In this document: positions 16,749 to 21,709 of the stretch, piece after piece | Numbering within the stretch: position 1 is the stretch's first letter | Layout: every line of letters begins with the position of its first letter | Virus record (IMG/VR): IMGVR_UViG_3300009104_000135 | Location: 1 to 21,709 of that record | From: a virus | Length of the DNA stretch: 21,709 bases | Direction: 5' to 3' (one strand) | Made by a program: the position numbers and the translations under genes | Notes under the pieces: generated by a model | What the model saw: only the letters and a program-made list of their open reading frames with translations | Told to the model about the DNA's origin: nothing | Database searches by the model: none

Positions 16749-17384
16749 TTACACAGTAAAGTTAGTTTTCTTATTTTCCATACCTTGTGATGCTCTAAAT
16801 TGATTTTGATCTTCTTCTCTAACTCTATAATCACCCATAGCTAAGTTCCAGCGTCTATCTACATCAGCTTGATCAAACGCCATAGCTGCTCTAACATCAT
16901 CTAAATATTGTTGTTGTTGCCCCATAGCTTGTTGCTTTTGAATCCCGCCCCAAATACCTAAACCTATTTTTGCAGCATCCATAGGATGATCACCAGCCCA
17001 TAGTTTTAGTTTATCCATCATACCGGGAGGATTTGTTATCTTATTTATTGCAGCTGCTTCTGCTATTTTAGTAGGATCTTTAGCCCACGGAGCTGTACGA
17101 GAAGACCCAAATTGATACATTGGGTCATTAGTCAGATTAAATTTAGCTAATGGGTCATTAAAATTTACACCTTCAAAATCTCCAGGTACATTAGGATTTC
17201 CTCCAGTAAATGCCCATGGGTTACGCCTTCTACCTATTTCATCTTCTTTATCCTGTTGCCAAGAATAAGCTCCTGTTGATCCTGTACCCGTACCAATACC
17301 AGTACCAGGATAAAATTGTGGAGGAGTCCGTTTTTGAGAAGTTCTACGCCACGGATAAACTTTATTAGTATAATTCTCTGCCAT
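16749..17384 (-). CDS. Small internal virion protein, N4 gp52/T7 gp14 position (211 aa)
   Basis: Family not recognised by sequence. The N-terminus is basic and Pro/Arg-rich (YPWRRTSQKRTPPQFYPG), followed by a low-complexity Gly-Thr run at about residues 28-36 and a Trp/Pro-rich disordered-looking middle. Residues about 135-152 (AAKIGLGIWGGIQKQQ) form a short apolar, small-residue segment that might insert in a membrane. A Gln-rich amphipathic helix and an acidic/Arg C-terminal helix follow. There is no cysteine. AGGAGA at 17391-17396 is a strong ribosome binding site. The size, Gln-rich helix and place before a large helical protein and a giant lysozyme-containing protein recall T7 gp14, the ejection protein of the outer-membrane channel. 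That comparison is inference. Confidence 0.7.
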   Translation of the reverse strand: MAENYTNKVYPWRRTSQKRTPPQFYPGTGIGTGTGSTGAYSWQQDKEDEIGRRRNPWAFTGGNPNVPGDFEGVNFNDPLAKFNLTNDPMYQFGSSRTAPWAKDPTKIAEAAAINKITNPPGMMDKLKLWAGDHPMDAAKIGLGIWGGIQKQQAMGQQQQYLDDVRAAMAFDQADVDRRWNLAMGDYRVREEDQNQFRASQGMENKKTNFTV

Positions 17385-17430
17385 TTGCTATCTCCTGCTT
17401 ATAAATACAGTTATCACTTAGATCATACTA

Positions 17431-20196
17431 CTATACATCATACGTTGCACCATAAAAATCAAAATCTGGAGTAATAGCAATACTTGCTAATGTCATAGGA
17501 ACTATACCTAACATCCCATCAATAGTTGGACCAGCATGCATAGCTAATCCAGTTCCTTTTCGCCATGATTGTGCTGTTGCTGCGGCAACCGTATAGCCCC
17601 CCATACCATAATCTATTTCGGTTAATTTCTCAATTTCAGTTAATTTTTTAGTTCTTTCTTGATTCCAAGCAGTTTGAGCAGTCGATACTACATCAGCTGC
17701 TTCTGCAAGTGCTACTGCTTGTAAACTATTGATATTACTAAATGCTTGCAATCCTATAGCAGCCCATTGCATCGGAGTAAACGATGCAGGGCTTTTAAAG
17801 GAAGTCATATTATTAAAGCTAAATTTATTAAAGAAAGAAGCATCTGGAGTACTGACATCCCCAACAAAATCGCCCATTGAATCAAATGATGCGCCTATTC
17901 CATCTGCATCATATGATAAGTTACCTTCCCATGACATCATAGCTACAGTAGCTAATAAACTAAGAATCATGCCTAATTCAGAATCTCCTGCTATTTCTAC
18001 AATAATCTGTTGGATAATAGACATAACTATCCATTTAAAGGCATAAACAGCTAATTTACTTAGTACTATTTGAGCCGCAGCTAATAACCCAGCAGTAGCA
18101 GCAGTTCCTGCAACAGTTGCTAACCATGCTTTTAAAGCAGTAGGATCGAATGTGGTAACGGTATAGTAGATAATGACTACAAGAATAATAAGCATTACAA
18201 GAGCTGTAAGAAAGCCCATTCCTGCATGATGAATAACTTCATAATGAGCTACATAAATGGATAGATGAGCTCCAGCTAAAAATAATTGGGCCTGATCTGT
18301 ATTCGATAGATCTTTAACAAACGTATAGACAAACGGAGCCATTAAATCTTCTTTAGCTCCAAGATTGAATTTAACTGTTTTAAATTTTCCTGTATCGCCA
18401 TCAATAACGCGCATAGCCCCAATAGGAGCAGCAACTGTATATGCGGCTAATCCACTAGGTTTGATTTTATAGTAAGTAATTGATTGTCCAGACGTTGTTT
18501 CTTCTGATGCTTGTTGAACTAATTTTAATATACCTGATCCATTATTCTCATATACGGCATCAGGAGTTAAATAGATTAGACTACTCGTAGTACCATCAGA
18601 GTTCTGTAATACAGGAGTTGGGTTGTTATAGCTCATTCTTTCAGTTACTTGGAGCCAATTAGCCGCTTCTGCTGTAGTAGTACCAGGATTAGTTACCCCA
18701 TTACCGGCTAAAAAATCAGCTACTTCAGTCAAATTATCTGCTTTATACCCAACATTATAAGTACCTTTGCCAGATGAACTATAATAAGGGGTAGCTAAAA
18801 TACCATTAGCATCAAATCTCGACATGTCCGAATAATAGATACCATTTTCCGGGCTTCCACTATTAGCATTAATATCTGCTAATGAGGTAAATGCATAAGT
18901 AATGTAGTTCCATTGAAATGCATCTTCTTTATCTTCAGTACGAGTTAAAATATTATTAGTTGGAGGTACTTCACCTGGTTGTGTATTGTTGTACATACCT
19001 TGAGTTACACCTTGAGCAGGATATAAATTTTCAAACATTCTAAATAAATAAGACATACCTGCTTGAGAGGTATCCCACATTCTTACTCCAAAATTGACAT
19101 AAACATTATCTATATCTCCGGGGGCTAGGCCTGAATCATTCATTACACCAGTCATAATTTCAGCAGGATCTAAATGAATAATTGCTAATAAATCTTCTAT
19201 TGCTGCTTGTTTAGTAGCTCCAAAGGTTGTGTAGTTTGAATTACTAATTCTTAAAGGTATAGCAGGCATTGCTTGTATAGCAGTATTATCAATATTAATT
19301 GGTTCCTCGACTGTATCTAAATCTACATAAGTTCCTTCTCCTACTTTATAAACAAATAAATATGTTCGGCTAGGATCTACATTTCGAATGTATTCAGATA
19401 CATAATGTAATTCTGTAGGTCTAGATGGAGCATTATATGGAAGGGTAATAGTAATGCCAGCTGCATTATATGCTTCAATTGTATAATCATCGGTAGGGAT
19501 ATTATATACAATAGTATTTAAATTAACATGCCATCGCATATCAACTAATGCATCATCTGACGGAGCTATTGCACTTGTTATATCGATTTGAAAATGATTA
19601 GGTGATGGGGTGACATTAACGGTATCTGAAGCCGGGATATACGGACCAGTAGTAGTTTCTCGATATTCAGTACCTAATAAATTAGCACCTACATCATAAC
19701 CTTTGTTTTCTTGTAGCCAATACTTAACCCAATCTTGTTTAGTTAAAGCTCTAAGAGCTGAAATTCCCGGTGTACATGGAACTCCATTAAGAGTTTGTAA
19801 TGCATCTGTTAATTCATCATAATCAACAATTAAAATATATGAATCAAGTTCTGGAAATCCTTCAAAATAATTTCCATTTTCAATAAATTGCATAAACTCT
19901 TTAATATTCCCTTTCATACTGCGGAATACTAAATTATAAATTAAAGAAGTAGACAGATCTTTATTTTGAAGAATTGCTTGTAGTAGTGCTTGTGTGGTGG
20001 GATTTTTACGATCTACATCATCAAAAAGAGGGTAGTTACGAACTTCAAAGTACTCAACAATCTGGGTACTACCTCCATCAAAACCGAGAAGTACCATAAT
20101 TAATTGAACTACTACTTCAACAATTTGTATAACTGCTTCTACTATAGATACAACAACATCTACAACTGCTGAGATTACACTAGCAATAAAACCCAT
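17431..20196 (-). CDS. Structural protein with N-terminal hydrophobic helix and central membrane segments, N4 gp53 position (921 aa)
   Basis: Residues 1-38 form a long Val/Ile-rich helix with an acidic residue about every seventh position, unusual for a soluble virion protein. Residues about 45-180 look helical, and about 185-640 look beta-rich with many Asn/Thr/Tyr, like a tail or adhesin-type body. Residues 658-680 (MGFLTALVMLIILVVIIYY core) are a clear membrane span. Residues 692-712 are Ala/Gly-rich, 715-735 apolar and 741-755 apolar, making three more possible spans. The C-terminal about 130 residues are soluble. One cysteine (VPCTPG) is present. A strong AAGGGG site precedes the ATG. 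In the N4 gene order this is the gp53 position. It may be a tail-tip or ejected membrane-channel protein; the membrane segments are seen, the function is inferred. Confidence 0.78.
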   Translation of the reverse strand: MGFIASVISAVVDVVVSIVEAVIQIVEVVVQLIMVLLGFDGGSTQIVEYFEVRNYPLFDDVDRKNPTTQALLQAILQNKDLSTSLIYNLVFRSMKGNIKEFMQFIENGNYFEGFPELDSYILIVDYDELTDALQTLNGVPCTPGISALRALTKQDWVKYWLQENKGYDVGANLLGTEYRETTTGPYIPASDTVNVTPSPNHFQIDITSAIAPSDDALVDMRWHVNLNTIVYNIPTDDYTIEAYNAAGITITLPYNAPSRPTELHYVSEYIRNVDPSRTYLFVYKVGEGTYVDLDTVEEPINIDNTAIQAMPAIPLRISNSNYTTFGATKQAAIEDLLAIIHLDPAEIMTGVMNDSGLAPGDIDNVYVNFGVRMWDTSQAGMSYLFRMFENLYPAQGVTQGMYNNTQPGEVPPTNNILTRTEDKEDAFQWNYITYAFTSLADINANSGSPENGIYYSDMSRFDANGILATPYYSSSGKGTYNVGYKADNLTEVADFLAGNGVTNPGTTTAEAANWLQVTERMSYNNPTPVLQNSDGTTSSLIYLTPDAVYENNGSGILKLVQQASEETTSGQSITYYKIKPSGLAAYTVAAPIGAMRVIDGDTGKFKTVKFNLGAKEDLMAPFVYTFVKDLSNTDQAQLFLAGAHLSIYVAHYEVIHHAGMGFLTALVMLIILVVIIYYTVTTFDPTALKAWLATVAGTAATAGLLAAAQIVLSKLAVYAFKWIVMSIIQQIIVEIAGDSELGMILSLLATVAMMSWEGNLSYDADGIGASFDSMGDFVGDVSTPDASFFNKFSFNNMTSFKSPASFTPMQWAAIGLQAFSNINSLQAVALAEAADVVSTAQTAWNQERTKKLTEIEKLTEIDYGMGGYTVAAATAQSWRKGTGLAMHAGPTIDGMLGIVPMTLASIAITPDFDFYGATYDV

Positions 20197-20214
20197 TGCT
20201 TACCCCTTTAATTC

Positions 20215-20736
20215 TTAGGTCGGTTCAGCGTTTGTGATTTGTGTATTTATATTATCGGTCCCAGTTGTATTTAAAGCATTTACACCAGTAGACGCAACAC
20301 CTGCTGTTGAAATATTAACCGCCCATGCATCAAGTAATGTTTTAAGATATTTTTGATCTGCATTCCATTTAAAGCCTTTAGCTTGTTCAGTAGACAAGTT
20401 ATTTGCTCTCCCTGCCACGGAAGTAGTTGTAGGAGCTACTTTAGTAGATTGTTCAGTTTGAGCAAATTCAGTAACTTCTTTTTGAAATAATAAGGCTTCT
20501 TCTGCATTACCTTTTTGCATGCCTATTGTATAAGCTACAGCTTGTTGAACAGCTGCTTGCATAGCTGTTAAATATACTGTTGCATAATCACTACCAGTAA
20601 TACGGCCTAAATTAAATTGGGCAGCCATATGTGCATTCACAGTTTCCATTAAATCATCGAATACACCAGTACCTGTTACTACATTACTAGCATCGGTAGC
20701 TACACCGGCAGTTAGATCAGCAATAGTAATAGCCAT
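20215..20736 (-). CDS. Structural protein near the capsid gene, N4 gp54 position (173 aa)
   Basis: Ala/Thr-rich protein. Residues about 25-95 are a helical section (ITGSDYATVYLTAMQAAVQQ, then QKEVTEFAQTEQSTK), and a low-complexity Thr/Asn/Gly C-terminus follows. The Y-A-x-V-Y-L-x-x-x-Q-A-A-x-Q-Q-A helix followed by a Gln/Glu/Thr-rich helix is a pattern I associate with small structural proteins encoded close to the capsid gene in podoviruses with N4-gp56 capsids, but I cannot name a function. The ATG overlaps the upstream stop by one base (TAATG) and has its own CAGGAGATA ribosome binding site, so it is coupled to the 206-aa gene. N4 gp54 is a tail-associated structural protein; correspondence is by position only. 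Confidence 0.72.
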   Translation of the reverse strand: MAITIADLTAGVATDASNVVTGTGVFDDLMETVNAHMAAQFNLGRITGSDYATVYLTAMQAAVQQAVAYTIGMQKGNAEEALLFQKEVTEFAQTEQSTKVAPTTTSVAGRANNLSTEQAKGFKWNADQKYLKTLLDAWAVNISTAGVASTGVNALNTTGTDNINTQITNAEPT

Positions 20737-21356
20737 TAGTTATCTCCTGTATGAAATGCAGGATTTGCTGCTTGAGCTGCAGCCAATCTTTCCAACTCTT
20801 CTTTAGTTAGTGGATCTAAAATTCGTACATTAAATTTCTTAGTAATATATGGCTCTAATACTTTTTCACCATTAGGCGTAGTGACTGTTTTAAATTTCTG
20901 CATTTCAGCATGTTCAATTTGATTAAGAATAATTTGTGGAACATGCCATCCTTCTTCATTGTTAAAAGGAACATATTTTTTAATCATCTTTCCGCCATTA
21001 AGTCCTGAAGCACCTACAGTAAATATAAGACCAGGATAACTACTCATCAATGGGTCATTAGGCGTAACAACAATACGCACAAGTTTCATAGCCTCTTTCT
21101 CACCCGTTTTTGTTAATGCTTTTGCAGCAGCTGCTTTAGCGGCTTCACTAGCATCTGGTAATCCACCTTCATAAGGTCTATCATCTACAGCTACCGGAAT
21201 ATCTTGCACCATTGCTTCTGGACTAGTCCGTGCAGTATGCAATAATTCTGCTAATTTAGATGATCCTGTCTTATGATGAAATTTAATTCCATATTCTTTT
21301 AATTCCTGTTTAATTTCTTCATCAGTGAGTTCACTAATAGGTGTTTCAACTTGCAT
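20736..21356 (-). CDS. Capsid-adjacent structural protein with N-terminal SAP/HeH-like helix pair, N4 gp55 position (206 aa)
   Basis: Residues about 8-42 (SELTDEEIKQELKEYGIKFH, then KTGSSKLAELLH) form the helix-extension-helix pattern of SAP/HeH/LEM-like motifs seen in phage structural proteins. An Ala/Lys-rich linker follows, around residues 65-90. The second part (about 92-190) is beta-rich, with KKYVPFNNEEGWHVPQIILN and a closing DPLTKEELERLAAAQ helix. I associate this combination with proteins encoded beside N4-gp56-type major capsid genes. The function is unknown: minor capsid, decoration or scaffold-like roles are all possible. The start at 21356 is preferred because AAGGAG lies 7 nt upstream. 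A closer ATG at 21360-21358 opens a frame of only four codons. Confidence 0.8.
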   Translation of the reverse strand: MQVETPISELTDEEIKQELKEYGIKFHHKTGSSKLAELLHTARTSPEAMVQDIPVAVDDRPYEGGLPDASEAAKAAAAKALTKTGEKEAMKLVRIVVTPNDPLMSSYPGLIFTVGASGLNGGKMIKKYVPFNNEEGWHVPQIILNQIEHAEMQKFKTVTTPNGEKVLEPYITKKFNVRILDPLTKEELERLAAAQAANPAFHTGDN

Positions 21357-21363
21357 ACATCTT

Positions 21364-21369
21364 CTCCTT
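21364..21369 (-). promoter_or_regulatory. Ribosome binding site of the 206-aa gene (decides the start)
   Basis: AAGGAG on the minus strand, followed by AAG-ATG-T-ATG. The first ATG (21358-21360) would give a four-codon frame; the second (21354-21356) has 9 nt between AAGGAG and ATG and opens the 206-aa gene. The site lies just after the capsid-gene hairpin. Confidence 0.75.
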
Positions 21370-21377
21370 AGTTAAAC

Positions 21378-21409
21378 GTCCCCCCGAGGGCTAACGCCCT
21401 CGAGGTGAC
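21378..21409 (-). terminator. GC-rich hairpin downstream of the capsid gene (terminator or RNA processing/stability element)
   Basis: Core arms CGAGGGC (21385-21391) and GCCCTCG (21396-21402) form a perfect 7-bp stem with a 4-nt loop. In the minus-strand RNA the stem extends through a G-U pair (384/403), two G-C pairs, one A-G mismatch and a final G-U-C/G-A-C clamp (21378-21380 with 21407-21409). In plus-strand RNA, position 384/403 would be a C-A mismatch, so the minus-strand transcript folds better. It is the most GC-rich spot in a very A+T-rich region. The 3' side has only GTTTAAC rather than a true U-run, so it may attenuate, stabilise or be processed rather than fully terminate. T7 also has its main late terminator just after the capsid gene. 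Confidence 0.65.
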
Positions 21410-21421
21410 ATCTATTTATGA

Positions 21422-21709
21422 TTATACAGCTGCCAAAGCAGTCCAAATAATTCCTAGACGTTCTGGACGAAGCGCCATAAATCCATAATACCATTTGATA
21501 GAGTAGAACCCTACTTCACCATATGGATCATCCAAAGAAGCTATTTCTTTACCAGGCTTCTTATGGTTGATGCTGAATTTAACGCTTTTTCCATCTGTCT
21601 GGAAACCGATAGTAGTGAAAGCACCATCACCAACAACCAACATTGGATAGATGTCTGCACCATTATCTCCGGTACCTGCAGTATCAGCGGCAGATGCACC
21701 ACCGTTTTC
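21422..21709 (-). CDS. N4-gp56-family major capsid protein, C-terminal 95 residues (5' end outside window)
   Basis: The frame is open through the right edge, so the ATG at 21643 is internal; upstream in-frame residues include [20 protein letters not shown]. This G-A-D-x-Y-P-x-L-V-x-G-x-x-A-F/Y-x-T block is followed by [18 protein letters not shown] and then [19 protein letters not shown]. That is the C-terminal signature of the HK97-fold major capsid proteins of the phage N4 gp56 family. It forms the icosahedral shell. It is the first visible gene of the late operon and is followed by the GC-rich hairpin, consistent with capsid being made in excess over the downstream proteins. Family assignment is confident, although only the C-terminal part is visible. 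Confidence 0.88.
   Translation of the reverse strand, partial: ENGGASAADTAGTGDNGADIYPMLVVGDGAFTTIGFQTDGKSVKFSINHKKPGKEIASLDDPYGEVGFYSIKWYYGFMALRPERLGIIWTALAAV

Noticed and set aside
21378-21409. The GC-rich hairpin read as an N4 vRNAP hairpin promoter
   Set aside because: N4 early promoters have short stems with a 3-nt loop upstream of early genes. This one has a 4-nt loop, a longer stem and lies inside the late operon immediately after the capsid stop codon.
1-21709. tRNA genes, CRISPR arrays, insertion sequences, integrase or attachment sites
   Set aside because: Nearly all of the window is coding. The intergenic gaps are 9-65 nt and none holds a cloverleaf, direct-repeat array, or terminal inverted repeats that I could recognise.

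Overview
This A+T-rich window looks like one arm of a lytic podovirus genome, probably environmental or marine, with N4-like virion architecture. Two things support this. The protein at the right edge has the C-terminal signature of N4-gp56-family major capsid proteins. The minus-strand giant gene carries every catalytic motif expected of a T7/N4-type single-subunit RNA polymerase inside a virion-type protein. Coding is very dense, the standard bacterial code fits (TGA is a real stop at 285-287 and 716-718), and I see no tRNA, integrase, IS or CRISPR. The host cannot be named from this window.

Layout: positions 1-1027 hold the end of a plus-strand arm of four tightly overlapping genes. These are the C-terminal part of a RuvC-like resolvase, a charged 144-aa protein, and two small genes of 51 aa (membrane) and 54 aa. 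Positions 1024-21709 hold a minus-strand late operon that converges on the first arm, the two last stop codons overlapping by 4 nt. Read in the direction of transcription (right to left) it is: major capsid protein (5'-truncated by the window edge), a GC-rich hairpin, a 206-aa capsid-neighbour protein, a 173-aa structural protein, a 921-aa protein with membrane segments, a 211-aa protein, a 643-aa helical protein, and a 4582-aa giant protein.

The gene series from capsid to giant protein has the same number and order of positions as N4 genes 56-55-54-53-52-51-50. Its last three genes (small, large helical, giant with an N-terminal lysozyme-like domain) also resemble the T7 ejection proteins 14-15-16. 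My reading is that these are internal/ejection proteins. The giant protein would open the cell wall (lysozyme-like domain plus LysM), enter the cell and transcribe the early genes with its embedded vRNAP. It also has a HELLH zinc-peptidase motif and a conserved C-terminal module.

The most notable observation is that single protein of roughly half a megadalton: peptidoglycan hydrolase-like, LysM, coiled coils, vRNAP and metallopeptidase in one chain, with no cysteine that I could find in 4582 residues. Family assignments come from motif recognition by eye; no database search or structure prediction was run.
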